Below are positions 8,212 to 17,086 of a stretch of DNA of 64,000 nt, piece by piece. This DNA is from Fluviicola sp. (GTDB taxonomy: Bacteria > Bacteroidota > Bacteroidia > Flavobacteriales_D > Crocinitomicaceae): positions 186,001 to 250,000 of the forward strand of contig NZ_JAQSWB010000007.1 of the NCBI RefSeq assembly GCF_029266855.1, read 5' to 3'. A program made the position numbers and the translations under genes. Position 1 is the first letter of the stretch, and every line of letters begins with the position of its first letter. The notes below the pieces were generated by a model. That model saw only the letters and a list, made by a program, of their open reading frames with translations. It was not told where the DNA came from and ran no database searches.

Positions 8212-9480
8212 TTACCTTCTTTTAAGAACCGTATTCCCTATCACACATTCCAGGCAGGCTTTTTTTGAACAAAATTCATTGGTAAGTTCAACCAAACCCT
8301 GAGATTCTAATGCATTTATTGGCTTAACACCTATATTTTTCCAGGTAGAAATCTTTTCATTCTTTTCCGGCGGAAGCATTTCCAATAGTTCGAAGGCTTT
8401 ATTTCGATAAGCATCATCGCTTAAACGATAAGACAGCCACCATAAAAAGGGAACAACACTGTTAATGATAATCGTATTGGCTGTTGCGATACTTAATGTG
8501 GAAGCTGCTTTTTTCTCCTTCCCGAAGTCAAAATGTTCCAGCCAATATTCATCTGCCGGTTTCATCAATTTACTTTGCAGCATTACAAGCAATTCTTTTG
8601 CCGGCAGATACCAGCTATCCGAATCCCAATTCATTTCGTGAACAAAGGTGGCAAATTGTGCCAAACGCTGGGTCGGAAAACCTCCGGGCCTGCAACCTTT
8701 GAATTTCCAGCTGTACACATTCCTGGCTTCCAGCTTAAGCCTGTAACGCTGAAAATCCCATTCTTTTTTTAACTCCTCATGGTAAGGAATAGCCTTTGTT
8801 TCTTCCAAAAAACCACCAACTCCGAAAGTAATAGCCATTTTTTGTTTTTGGCTGGCTTTAATAAATTTATCAAAGGGAATCCCTATTGCCAATTCCTGAA
8901 AAGGCAGTTGATTGGTTTTCATTCCAAACGCTTTCGAAATGGTATGAAACAACACTTCTTTAAAAGACATACGGTGGCTTTGATACAGATTTTCAAGTTC
9001 CATCGTTTTCCGCTCCAGTCGCTGAAAAAGTGCCCGTTCAACCTGGTTTAAAACAATTACTTCGGGAATTTCATTCAAAAAAGATGCACACAAAACAGTG
9101 CTGGATCCTTTATAATAGGTATTGAACCAATCGAAATGATTCCAATCTATGAGTTGTTTAAGTTCAACGGTTGGAAGGGGAATCCCTTCTACAAAAATCA
9201 GATCATCGTGCTCATAAACCACATGAAGAATCACATTGGAATATGCTTTATCGAATTGGTGGCCATGCAGGTTCCAATCGGAGGATTTGACATGCATTTC
9301 GATGTTTCCCGAATGGGTGATTTGATCAATTGCAATTTTCCCATTGAAAAAATCGGGACCCGAATCCAAATTGTGAATTCCAACATGAAGAATTTCAACC
9401 TTTTTACCGTCAACGGTGTGTAGATTGGTTAATGGAAGCCGTTTATTCTTCCATAGAAAATGCAGGTAATTTTCGTTCAT
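8212..9480 (-). CDS. DUF2851 family protein
   Basis: A 422-residue protein recognised as DUF2851, a Bacteroidota family of unknown function, from its start MNENYLHFLWKNKRLP and the segment GIHNLDSGPDFFNGKIAI with H and D residues (SGNIEMHVKSSDW, ILHVVYEHD). The N-terminal 130 residues look beta-rich, possibly a metal-binding or nuclease-like fold; the C-terminal half is helical and ends with a Cys cluster (CSKKACLECVIGN) that could bind metal. No signal peptide is seen, so it is probably cytoplasmic. It appears monocistronic. No function is assigned. Confidence 0.8.
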   Translation of the reverse strand: MNENYLHFLWKNKRLPLTNLHTVDGKKVEILHVGIHNLDSGPDFFNGKIAIDQITHSGNIEMHVKSSDWNLHGHQFDKAYSNVILHVVYEHDDLIFVEGIPLPTVELKQLIDWNHFDWFNTYYKGSSTVLCASFLNEIPEVIVLNQVERALFQRLERKTMELENLYQSHRMSFKEVLFHTISKAFGMKTNQLPFQELAIGIPFDKFIKASQKQKMAITFGVGGFLEETKAIPYHEELKKEWDFQRYRLKLEARNVYSWKFKGCRPGGFPTQRLAQFATFVHEMNWDSDSWYLPAKELLVMLQSKLMKPADEYWLEHFDFGKEKKAASTLSIATANTIIINSVVPFLWWLSYRLSDDAYRNKAFELLEMLPPEKNEKISTWKNIGVKPINALESQGLVELTNEFCSKKACLECVIGNTVLKRR

Positions 9481-9548
9481 ATTTCATCATTTTCCTATTT
9501 AATTTAAGAAAAAAGATGATTTGAAACAAGAGCAAAATCAAGAAATAC

Positions 9549-9570
9549 TATCCCGATAATTATCAGGATA
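9549..9570. terminator. Near-perfect palindrome 3' of mtnA
   Basis: TATCCCGATAATTATCAGGATA is palindromic except for one mismatched pair and lies 14 bp beyond the mtnA stop codon. The T-run is weak, so it may be a weak terminator or an mRNA 3'-end stabiliser. Confidence 0.35.
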
Positions 9571-9584
9571 ATATTGAAATAAAG

Positions 9585-10649
9585 TTATTTGTATTCTGCA
9601 AACAAACCTACCAATCCGGCTTCACTTGCTTCGCAAACTCCGCGCTCTGTGATCAAGGCTGTAACCAAACGGGCCGGAGTCACATCAAACCCGTAATTGC
9701 TGGCTTGGGTCGTTTCCGGACAGATCAGCACTTCGTCGAGCTTACCTGAAATTTTACTCTTCCCAACGATGTAACGCACTTCATTTTGGTCCCGCTGTTC
9801 GATCGGAATTTCTTTCAGTCCATCGCGAATAGTCATATCCAATGTAGTTGAGGGAAGTGCCACATAAAACGGAATCTGGTTATCATAAGCAGCCAATGCT
9901 TTCAGGTAGGTCCCGATCTTATTGGCAACATCTCCTTGTCTTGTAGTGCGGTCTGTTCCAACGATACACATATCCACCATTCCGTGCTGCATTAAATGCC
10001 CGCCCTGGTTATCTACGATCAGTGTGTGCGGAACGTTATGTCTCGTCAATTCATAACAAGTCAAATTTGCACCTTGCAAACGCGGACGGGTTTCATCTAC
10101 CCACACATGCACTTTAATTCCTTTTTGGATGGCCTGATAAATGGGTGAAGTAATTGTTCCCCACTCGATACAGCCTAACATTCCGGCATTGCAATGAGTG
10201 AGAATATGAACCGTTTCGCCGTGTTTTCTCTTCGATATTTCTTCTATCAATGGTAAACCATGTACACCGATCATCCGGCAGGTTTCCACGTCATCTTCTA
10301 CAATTTTAGCAGCTTCTTCCCAGGCGGTCTGAACCAAATCGGAAGCATTGGCCAGCTTTTCTTTCATGCGATCCAAAGCCCAAAACAAATTCACTGCCGT
10401 TGGGCGCGAAAGACGTAAATCAGCAAACGCTTCGTTTAAGTCTGCACCTTCCCTTGCCGCTAAATAAATTCCATAAGCAGCAGTTGCACCGATTAAAGGA
10501 GCGCCACGAACCACCATATCTTTGATTGCACGTTCTGCATCTTTGTAAGAGATCAGTTTTTCAACTACCCATTCGTGTGGTAATTTGCGTTGGTCAATTA
10601 CTTCTACATACTTGTCTTCGGTTGTCCAAATGGTTCTGAATGCGCTCAT
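9585..10649 (-). CDS. mtnA: S-methyl-5-thioribose-1-phosphate isomerase
   Basis: A 354-residue aldose-ketose isomerase of the methionine salvage pathway, turning methylthioribose-1-phosphate into methylthioribulose-1-phosphate. The catalytic Cys160 is in CNAGMLGC and Asp240 in TTRQGDVANKIGT, the same positions as in characterised MtnA enzymes; RGAPLIGATAAYG near 48-60 is the phosphate-binding segment. On the minus strand TAATTTTG (10669-10676) is a candidate -7 element 19 bp ahead of the ATG. It is near mtnC and mtnD but separated from them by a 430-bp repeat-rich gap. Confidence 0.96.
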   Translation of the reverse strand: MSAFRTIWTTEDKYVEVIDQRKLPHEWVVEKLISYKDAERAIKDMVVRGAPLIGATAAYGIYLAAREGADLNEAFADLRLSRPTAVNLFWALDRMKEKLANASDLVQTAWEEAAKIVEDDVETCRMIGVHGLPLIEEISKRKHGETVHILTHCNAGMLGCIEWGTITSPIYQAIQKGIKVHVWVDETRPRLQGANLTCYELTRHNVPHTLIVDNQGGHLMQHGMVDMCIVGTDRTTRQGDVANKIGTYLKALAAYDNQIPFYVALPSTTLDMTIRDGLKEIPIEQRDQNEVRYIVGKSKISGKLDEVLICPETTQASNYGFDVTPARLVTALITERGVCEASEAGLVGLFAEYK

Positions 10650-10668
10650 GAGATTCTTTTTCTGCCTG

Positions 10669-10676
10669 CAAAATTA
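10669..10676 (-). promoter_or_regulatory. Candidate -7 promoter element of mtnA
   Basis: On the minus strand TAATTTTG fits TAnnTTTG and lies 19 nt upstream of the mtnA ATG. No well-spaced TTG/TTTG was found, so support is partial. Confidence 0.4.
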
Positions 10677-10824
10677 ATCTATTTAAGACAAATTAAAGGA
10701 TTGCGAGTTCATTTTTTAGTTTTAAGCTTCTTCCGAAATCGGACGTTTTTCTCTTCGTAGATTGGTTCATTTTGAGGGAAGGTATGAAGCTTAGATCAGG
10801 CTTTGCAAGGTTCTTCGAGTTTCG

Positions 10825-11006
10825 AATGCGAAACCTACTTCGTCGTCGACTTCGTAGTTTGAATGTAAAACACTGCTTCCATTGACGCTACGGTCAATGT
10901 TTTCAACACTGACGCTTTGGTCAGGGCTTTCAGCACTGAAGTTTCGCAGTGTGAAGGAGACAGTAGCAGACTTTACAGTCGCTACGTCTCAAGGTGGGGT
11001 ATCTAT
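10825..11006. repeat. Intergenic palindromic repeat cluster between mtnA and mtnC
   Basis: This 430-bp gap (10650-11081) holds no gene. It carries a unit at 10824-10859 containing CCTACTTCGTCGTCGACTTCG, three tandem small hairpins (10880-10899, 10909-10924, 10934-10951), and a 53-bp element at 10954-11006 that recurs with one change at 33321-33373. The 53-bp element folds into a long stem: GAGAC, GTAGC and GACT pair with AGTC, GCTAC and GTCTC around TTAC, with two bulged A. Its function is unknown. It is REP-like in form, and no transposase is present. Confidence 0.75.
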
Positions 11007-11081
11007 GCTTAATAGTGGGAGTATCTATACTATACTCATGCTTTATTTATGCTTCATCTTCGAGAATTGGTCTTTCCAAGC

Positions 11082-11777
11082 TCATTCGAAAGTGATCTCA
11101 TCAAAAGTTGTGGCAAATTGTTTCCAGGAAGGTTTCATTCCTTCTCTTGCCAGTTGAATTGTTTGAAATCCGTTTGAATCGGCAGCTTCCAGTTCTTCAA
11201 CAATGTCACTAAGAAATAGTATTTCCGTTGCTTCCAAACTAAGTGCTTTGGCAATTTTAGCATAAGTTTCCCCATCCCTTTTTCCACCCGTATTCGTATC
11301 GAAATAAGCGGAAAATAACGGGGTTAAATCTCCTGAAATGCTATACCCAAAGATCAGTTTTTGTGCTGAAACAGAACCTGAAGAGAATACACCCAGCTCA
11401 ATACCCTGTTCTTTCCACTTCTTTAAATTTGCTGCAACTTCCGGATAAACATGTCCTTTTAGTACACCGTCGCGATACCCTTTCTCCCAAAGAACTCCCT
11501 GCAGGGTTTTAAGCGGAGTAATTTTACGGTCTTCCACACTCCATTCGTACAATTTATCGATAATCTCCTGTTCGGTGGAAATCAGTTCTCCGTCTTCAGA
11601 TTGCGCCAATTGGATCGTCTGTTCGAAAGCGTCCTTTACAATCGCATTATCGGTCATTTCAGTTAAATCCAGGATATTATTCCGGAAATAGGGAAACAAT
11701 TTTTCAGCAACAAATGAAATAGAGGAAGTGGTTCCTTCAATATCAGTGAGAATGAATTTGGGTTTTTTGACTGTCAT
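11082..11777 (-). CDS. mtnC: Acireductone synthase (enolase-phosphatase E1)
   Basis: A 231-residue HAD-superfamily enzyme that enolises and dephosphorylates diketomethylthiopentyl-1-phosphate to acireductone. The HAD motif I is in FILTDIEGTTSS (D12 and E14, the DxE form typical of MtnC), motif II is in GVFSSGSVSAQ, and LFLSDIVEELEAA gives the C-terminal acidic motif. The frame is open 30 codons further up and would overlap mtnD, but MTVKKPKFIL at 11777 matches the family start, leaving a 64-bp gap to mtnD. It shares direction with mtnD, so the two probably form one operon. Confidence 0.94.
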   Translation of the reverse strand: MTVKKPKFILTDIEGTTSSISFVAEKLFPYFRNNILDLTEMTDNAIVKDAFEQTIQLAQSEDGELISTEQEIIDKLYEWSVEDRKITPLKTLQGVLWEKGYRDGVLKGHVYPEVAANLKKWKEQGIELGVFSSGSVSAQKLIFGYSISGDLTPLFSAYFDTNTGGKRDGETYAKIAKALSLEATEILFLSDIVEELEAADSNGFQTIQLAREGMKPSWKQFATTFDEITFE

Positions 11778-11841
11778 TTTATACAATATTTGATTCCGGA
11801 TGTAATATTGTGAAATTACACCCGTACCTGAAATCCGTTTT

Positions 11842-12381
11842 TTATTTAGAAAGCCGGAAATCAGCAAAACGCTCCTCGACTTTCGAATGAGTGTATTCAG
11901 GAACCCAGCCGCTCATATCGATGAAAATGCGGATTGCCTTCACAAACGGATTGGTTTCACCGGCATCAAACCAGTGTTTTGTTCCAGCAGGAACCGAAAT
12001 CAAATCTCCCTGTTCACACAGTAAATTGAAAACAGGTTCTTTTTCCAGGTTAAACCAAAACAATCCTTTTCCATCCACAAAAAAGCGGATTTCATCTTCG
12101 GAATGCGTATGTTCCGCCAAAAATTTGGCACGAATAGCTTCGTAATTTTCTGTCAATTTATTGATCGTGATCACGTCGGCTGTTTGGTAACCGCCTGCTT
12201 CCATGAATGGAGTCAAACTTGATTCGTAAGCTTTGAGAATCTCTTCCTGACCGGCACTGTCTTCGAATACAACATCTGCCTGCCATTGATCAAAAAAGAT
12301 CCCACGAGCATTCATAAACTCACGGATCTTTTGCGGGTTACGCTCCGTGATATTCAAATCCGGAATAGATAATACTGCCAT
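11842..12381 (-). CDS. mtnD: Acireductone dioxygenase
   Basis: A 179-residue cupin enzyme converting acireductone and O2 to the keto acid precursor of methionine (Fe form) or to CO and other products (Ni form). All four metal ligands are visible: H91 and H93 in HTHSEDE, E97, and H136 in GTKHWFD. It is the first gene of the mtnD-mtnC pair. On the minus strand TAATTTTG at 12386-12393 ends only 4 nt before the ATG, so the transcript may be leaderless. Which metal is bound cannot be read from sequence. Confidence 0.95.
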   Translation of the reverse strand: MAVLSIPDLNITERNPQKIREFMNARGIFFDQWQADVVFEDSAGQEEILKAYESSLTPFMEAGGYQTADVITINKLTENYEAIRAKFLAEHTHSEDEIRFFVDGKGLFWFNLEKEPVFNLLCEQGDLISVPAGTKHWFDAGETNPFVKAIRIFIDMSGWVPEYTHSKVEERFADFRLSK

Positions 12382-12385
12382 TTCA

Positions 12386-12393
12386 CAAAATTA
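12386..12393 (-). promoter_or_regulatory. -7 promoter element of mtnD, 4 nt before the ATG
   Basis: TAATTTTG on the minus strand matches TAnnTTTG exactly. The 4-nt gap to the start codon would place the transcription start at or next to the A of ATG. Confidence 0.45.
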
Positions 12394-12643
12394 ACGATTT
12401 ACAAATTGCGGATTGCGAATTCAAGCCTAAAAATGAAGGGAACTCTCCTATAAAGCAACGAATCCTTAACCTGAGAGTTTAGTGAACCCGGATATACCAG
12501 CATAAAAATAGAATTGCTTTTTTTGTGAAAATCCGGAACAGATATGTATTAACTTCGCAGGAGTAAAACAGGAATTGCATTCAGAACGACAATTACGATG
12601 CTTTTCACGCGATCCGATAACTAATTTTTTTCAAAAATAAAAG

Positions 12644-13789
12644 GTGTTCATTCATTTCAGACTTTCTTTCCTTTTAATATTACTTGCAATTACCTGCAGC
12701 TTTCAAAGCTATTCACAAAAAAAGCAATCCTTTCCGGTTCGTTATTTCAAGCGTATCTTTTTCGATACAATGCCCAAAGAAAGAGCTCAGTTTCTGGCAT
12801 ATCCAACTATCGCATATTCCCCTGAGACAAGTTTGGAACTGGGCTTAAGTGCGTTATATGTCCGTTATGCAAAGGGAGATACGAACAACCGCTTGAGTGA
12901 AATAAACGGATTTGCTTTTTATACGTTTCAAAATCAATTCGGAGGAATTATTGAACATGCACTTTATACGGATAAAAACACCTGGTTCTTTTTGGGCAAA
13001 TTAAAATTCCAAAGCTTTCCTCTAACCTTTTACGGAATAGGTGCTTCCGCTCCGAATATCAAACTTTCCAAAGTAGAGGCGTTTCAATTTCAACTGAAGG
13101 AACGAGCCCTGCATAAGCTACACGGTAATTTCTACGCAGGACTCGAATTTGACCTGCAGCATTTGGGAAGGGTTCAGTTCAATGATTATGATACTTCAAA
13201 TTATTATGAAAAACCACTCGGACACGAAGGCTCCACCAATCTGGGAATCGGCATGGGACTCCTATACGACAACCGACACAATGTATTGAACGTCCGGCAC
13301 GGATTTTTCTCAGAACTTGCTTTTTTATACTATGGCCCTCAATTTGGAGGAAAGTATGAATTTTCATCCATTTTCACAGATATTCGCTGGTTTCATCCCA
13401 TCCGCAAACGAAATGTATTGGCTTTACATGCCGTAGGACAATTCAGTTTTGGAAATCCTCCTTTCAATCAGTTAGCTTTGTTGGGCGGCGAAAGCATTAT
13501 GCGGGGTTACTATTTGGGGCGTTTTCGCGATCGAAATTTAATAGCTGCACAGGCAGAATACCGCATGCTTCCATTCAGTTTTGCCAAACGTTGGGGAGCT
13601 TCTGTTTTCGCCGGAACAGGTTTTGTATACAATACTTTTTCTTCTGTTGAATCCAATCACCTGCTCGTGGCCGCAGGAGCCGGATTGCGCTTTTTATTAT
13701 TCCGCAAAAAGGATGTGTGGGTGCGGCTTGACGTTGCTTTTACCAAAGAAGGACAAGGAGTATACATCTTCATTGGAGAGGCGTTTTAG
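12644..13789 (+). CDS. Outer-membrane beta-barrel protein (BamA/surface-antigen D15-like)
   Basis: A 381-residue protein with a signal peptide (LSFLLILLAITCSFQSYSQ) and a long run of amphipathic beta-strands. It resembles the C-terminal barrel of Omp85/TamA proteins: RNVLALHAVGQFSFGNPPF, LLGGESIMRGY and GRFRDRNLIAAQAEYR match the conserved GG..RGY and (V/I)RGF-like strand region. There are no POTRA domains, so this is a barrel-only member. It starts at GTG 12644; no better ATG lies nearby. It faces a 262-bp gap from mtnD that contains no gene. Substrate and role are unknown. Confidence 0.75.
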   Translation: MFIHFRLSFLLILLAITCSFQSYSQKKQSFPVRYFKRIFFDTMPKERAQFLAYPTIAYSPETSLELGLSALYVRYAKGDTNNRLSEINGFAFYTFQNQFGGIIEHALYTDKNTWFFLGKLKFQSFPLTFYGIGASAPNIKLSKVEAFQFQLKERALHKLHGNFYAGLEFDLQHLGRVQFNDYDTSNYYEKPLGHEGSTNLGIGMGLLYDNRHNVLNVRHGFFSELAFLYYGPQFGGKYEFSSIFTDIRWFHPIRKRNVLALHAVGQFSFGNPPFNQLALLGGESIMRGYYLGRFRDRNLIAAQAEYRMLPFSFAKRWGASVFAGTGFVYNTFSSVESNHLLVAAGAGLRFLLFRKKDVWVRLDVAFTKEGQGVYIFIGEAF

Positions 13790-13925
13790 GCTACTGATCA
13801 AGCGCGAATGCATTTACTCACAATTTATTCTAAACTATCCTAAAAAAATCTAATAATTTCTTAACTCTTTTCAGAATTTCATTACTTTGATTTTATACAA
13901 AAAGTTAAATTTAATACAAAGAGTT

Positions 13926-14765
13926 ATGAAAGTATTCAACAAATCGATTCTGATGGGCATTTTCGCCGTTGGAATGCTGGCAGTGTCCTCTTGTAAACCA
14001 ATTTACACATGTGGTGACCCTATTCCTGAGAAAAAGAAAGGCGGAAAACGACTTCAGTTAGTTGTGGCGGAACGCGATTCCTTATGTACTACTCTTGCCG
14101 ATCAACAAGCGGTGAATGAGCGACTAACAGCTGACAACAAAAATCTTCAGAGAAAGCTTTCCGGACAGGAAAACATCAATGAAAACCAGTCAGCACAATT
14201 AAGTCAGAAAGACAAAGATCTTCAGAATAAAGAGCGAATGCTTCGCGAAATGCAGGCCATTATTGCACGCCAGAATGAAATGACAAATAAGTTGAATCAA
14301 ACTTTACGTGATGCACTGGTAGGGTTTAACTCGGATGAACTTACCCTGGAAATTCGCGATGGCAAAGTGTATGTTTCCATGTCTGATAAACTGCTGTTTA
14401 AATCAGGGTCAACTGCAGTGGAGCCAAAAGGAGTTGAAGCATTGAAAGTACTTGCCGACGTATTGAACAAAAACCCGGATATCCAGATTCTTGTGGAGGG
14501 TCACACGGACAACGTGCCGATCAAAACTGCAGTCTTCAAAGACAATTGGGATTTGAGTGTTGGTCGGGCGACTGTTATCACACGGATGCTGAATGAGAAA
14601 TATGGTGTTGCAGCAACACGTATGACAGCTTCAGGTCGTGGTGAATACTACCCAAAAGCAACCAATGAAACACCAGAAGGGAAAGCAAAAAACCGTAGAA
14701 CGGAGATCATTCTTTCACCGAAACTGGATGAGATTATGAATTTGTTGAATAATTCGGGACAATAA
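13926..14765 (+). CDS. OmpA-family peptidoglycan-binding lipoprotein
   Basis: A 279-residue lipoprotein. The signal peptide ends in a lipobox-like AVSSC (Cys about 22), a coiled-coil rich in Q, N, K and E spans about 40-130, and an OmpA-like domain covers 140-265. The peptidoglycan-binding motif is in LVEGHTDNVP with the matching Arg in NRRTEI. Such proteins tether the outer membrane to the wall. An ATG 13 codons upstream is in frame, but MKVFNKSILMG gives the proper signal sequence. A hairpin terminator follows at 14782. Confidence 0.88.
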   Translation: MKVFNKSILMGIFAVGMLAVSSCKPIYTCGDPIPEKKKGGKRLQLVVAERDSLCTTLADQQAVNERLTADNKNLQRKLSGQENINENQSAQLSQKDKDLQNKERMLREMQAIIARQNEMTNKLNQTLRDALVGFNSDELTLEIRDGKVYVSMSDKLLFKSGSTAVEPKGVEALKVLADVLNKNPDIQILVEGHTDNVPIKTAVFKDNWDLSVGRATVITRMLNEKYGVAATRMTASGRGEYYPKATNETPEGKAKNRRTEIILSPKLDEIMNLLNNSGQ

Positions 14766-14781
14766 AATCCCGCAATATTAT

Positions 14782-14814
14782 AAAAGCGTATCTGCCAGTT
14801 GCAGATGCGCTTTT
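14782..14814 (+). terminator. Intrinsic terminator after the OmpA lipoprotein gene
   Basis: AAAAGCGTATCTGC pairs with GCAGATGCGCTTTT (13 of 14 pairs) around a 5-nt loop, followed by TTTT. It starts 16 bp after the stop codon. Confidence 0.8.
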
Positions 14815-14843
14815 ACCATTTAACTTTCACAACCGCCGAAAAT

Positions 14844-15386
14844 ATGAAGACAATAACTTTATCTATTTGTTTTATTTGGTCATTAACCGGGTTTACACAG
14901 ACCAACACTTTATCAAAAGCCCCATTCACCGATTCGACATTTGCAATTCTTGAGATCGATACAACAAACAATTGTTCTGCCAAGCTAAATGGCTATTTAC
15001 AAGGTGAGTTCGACAAGGATGATCTTTCGCTTATTGACAGTTTGTTGAGACCTTTTATTGCTGAACGAACCAATGGTGGGTACCCTTTCCGCTGTGGCCG
15101 GGAAATCCATGATTACCTTTACTATTATCAATTTATTGCGATTAAAAATAACAAGGGGGAAAAGATAATCTGGGTAAATGCTTTTTGTCCTTCCTTTTTA
15201 AAAACCACAACTACACTGAGCAAACATGAAAAAAGACAGTTGAAAAAGGAACAAAAACAAGTATCTCAGGAACCTGACTGGCATAAACAGATCATTTGCG
15301 CGTACGATGGCTGTGGATGTTTTTGGGAATTAAAAATAAATCTAGCCAACAAGTCTATTTTTGACATCCAGGTAAGCGGACTATAA
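14844..15386 (+). CDS. Secreted protein of unknown function
   Basis: A 180-residue protein not assigned to a family. It has a signal peptide (MKTITLSICFIWSLTGFTQT) and then a charged mature region with five or six Cys (NNCSAK, FRCGRE, AFCPSF, IICAYDGCGCFWEL), which could form disulphides in the periplasm. The C-terminus resembles small Bacteroidota periplasmic proteins that pack as beta-sheets. ATG 14844 is chosen over the upstream in-frame ATG because it gives a clean signal peptide. It is separated from the OmpA gene by a terminator. Confidence 0.6.
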   Translation: MKTITLSICFIWSLTGFTQTNTLSKAPFTDSTFAILEIDTTNNCSAKLNGYLQGEFDKDDLSLIDSLLRPFIAERTNGGYPFRCGREIHDYLYYYQFIAIKNNKGEKIIWVNAFCPSFLKTTTTLSKHEKRQLKKEQKQVSQEPDWHKQIICAYDGCGCFWELKINLANKSIFDIQVSGL

Positions 15387-15519
15387 TTTTCCTGTATTTC
15401 TGACTCCTTTACGATAGCTGTTGTTACCATGAAAAGGAATATCTTTGATACTATCAAATGATACTATCGTCTTGAAATAATTCGACTGATACATGCACAT
15501 TATCCGACGAAACAGATTT

Positions 15520-15813
15520 CTACTCCTTCTTCTTGCGCCAGAAAAAATTCACCAGTAAAGAGATTGCGCTTATAAACAATAAGCCGGCAGAAAGTTGAAA
15601 ACCTCTTTCATAATCGGGGATTTTACTCACGTGAAGAGTTCCTTCATCGAGGGGAAAACCATAGAAAAAATAAAAGATGCCGCCCCAGAAAATACTGCAA
15701 ATGGAAATCAAATAGAAAAATCCTTTTCCGGATCTTAATTTTACAACAAGCGTGATCAATTGAAGCAGGATCAGCAAACAACTAAAAATGAGAATGAAGT
15801 TGTTCCAATTCAT
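15520..15813 (-). CDS. Small membrane protein of unknown function
   Basis: A 97-residue protein with three predicted membrane helices: FILIFSCLLILLQLITLVV (residues 6-24), FFYLISICSIFWGGIFYFFY (32-51) and LLFISAISLLVNFFW (78-92), with a basic C-terminus (RKKKE). No family is recognised. It lies 20 bp downstream of the Ycf48-like T9SS gene on the same strand, so cotranscription is likely. Confidence 0.6.
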   Translation of the reverse strand: MNWNNFILIFSCLLILLQLITLVVKLRSGKGFFYLISICSIFWGGIFYFFYGFPLDEGTLHVSKIPDYERGFQLSAGLLFISAISLLVNFFWRKKKE

Positions 15814-15833
15814 GGTTTCACCGGTTAAAATTC

Positions 15834-17024
15834 TTACTCTTTTACCAATTTACGCATAAAAGTCGATACTTCAGACCGGAAGAGAACATAATAAATTCCG
15901 GATGGAGAATGAGTCAAATCGATCGTTCCTGAATGATAACTACCTGCAATTGGTGTGCCTTGGGCAGAAAATACTTCAACCGAAAATTCGTCATCCAATG
16001 CAGAAGAAACTTTAAAAACCCCATTACCCGGATTTGGACTGATCTGAATATTCGAATTAGTTGCAACTTCTTCTAATCCTGCGGTATTAGTTGCCAAACG
16101 CAAAATGGTTCCGTCCAGTCCACAGGTATACCCGATCCCGTTACCCGGAAAACTGGCACCCAGCTGACGCGAAGAAGTAGAAACAATAGGCACCCATGAA
16201 GATCCCTGGTTGGTTGTTTTCAAAATAGCACTTGTATTTCCACTTACGCTTCCACCAATAGCATATCCAACAGAATGATCCGGAAAGAAACCCAATGCAT
16301 TTAAAAAAGGACCGGAAAAATTATCGGAAGTCCACATAGACCCAGCATTTGTTGTCCGCAATATGATCGATTCACTGGAAGCGCTGAGACCACCTGTAAT
16401 TATACCGGTATTCCCATTCATGAAATAAATATCTGTCAACGAATGTGTATTGGTGCCGCTGGCCTGAAAATTCCAGGCCTGTCCTCCATTCACAGTTTTC
16501 AGGATCGTTCCTCCGTCACCTACCGCATAACCAATGTATTCTGAAACAAAACAGATTTTATTCAGTTTGAATGAAATTCCCGTATTTGTCAGCGTCCATG
16601 CATTTCCTGAATTGGTAGAGATCAGAATTGTACCATTCGCGCCGCTTATATAAATATTCAAACCATTGACAAAAATTCCTGTCAAATCGTTACTTGTACC
16701 GGAATTAACCAATGACCAGCTCGTTCCCGAATTCGTTGTCTTAATGATCGTGCCTGATTTTCCAACTGCGATATAAGTTGACCCGCTCACAAATGCGATT
16801 CCCAACAAATCAACCTGTGTGCCCGAATTAGAGGTTGTCCAGTTTAGACCCGAATCAACTGTTTTACGGATTACACCCAGGTTTCCCACAACAATTCCAG
16901 TGGATGAACTTGAAAAACAAATGGCATTCAATTGAGTCGAAACGCCACTGTTCTGAGGTAAAAAGGATTGTCCTATTGATGATAATCCGGTAAGAAATAC
17001 AGCTAGTGTCAAAAATAATTTCAT
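15834..17024 (-). CDS. Ycf48-like beta-propeller protein with T9SS sorting domain
   Basis: A 396-residue secreted protein. After a signal peptide (LFLTLAVFLTGLSSIGQ) come about seven repeats of roughly 40-45 residues with the pattern AVGxxGTIIKTTNSGTSW, typical of Ycf48/BNR-like propellers. The last 75 residues (from SNIQISPNPGNGVFKV to FMRKLVKE) are a type A T9SS C-terminal domain with the PNP and SGIYYV motifs. It would be exported through the outer membrane and fixed to the cell surface or released. The ligand is unknown. It heads a two-gene unit with the small membrane protein. Confidence 0.85.
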   Translation of the reverse strand: MKLFLTLAVFLTGLSSIGQSFLPQNSGVSTQLNAICFSSSSTGIVVGNLGVIRKTVDSGLNWTTSNSGTQVDLLGIAFVSGSTYIAVGKSGTIIKTTNSGTSWSLVNSGTSNDLTGIFVNGLNIYISGANGTILISTNSGNAWTLTNTGISFKLNKICFVSEYIGYAVGDGGTILKTVNGGQAWNFQASGTNTHSLTDIYFMNGNTGIITGGLSASSESIILRTTNAGSMWTSDNFSGPFLNALGFFPDHSVGYAIGGSVSGNTSAILKTTNQGSSWVPIVSTSSRQLGASFPGNGIGYTCGLDGTILRLATNTAGLEEVATNSNIQISPNPGNGVFKVSSALDDEFSVEVFSAQGTPIAGSYHSGTIDLTHSPSGIYYVLFRSEVSTFMRKLVKE

Positions 17025-17086
17025 AAATTCTAATTTATTTGGTTCTGGTACGGAAGCGGTACCCCATTGATTGGGGATAGAAAAAA

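Noticed and set aside
11778-11867. A 30-codon N-terminal extension of mtnC
   Set aside because: It would overlap mtnD and has no homologous content; the HAD motif fits the start at 11777.
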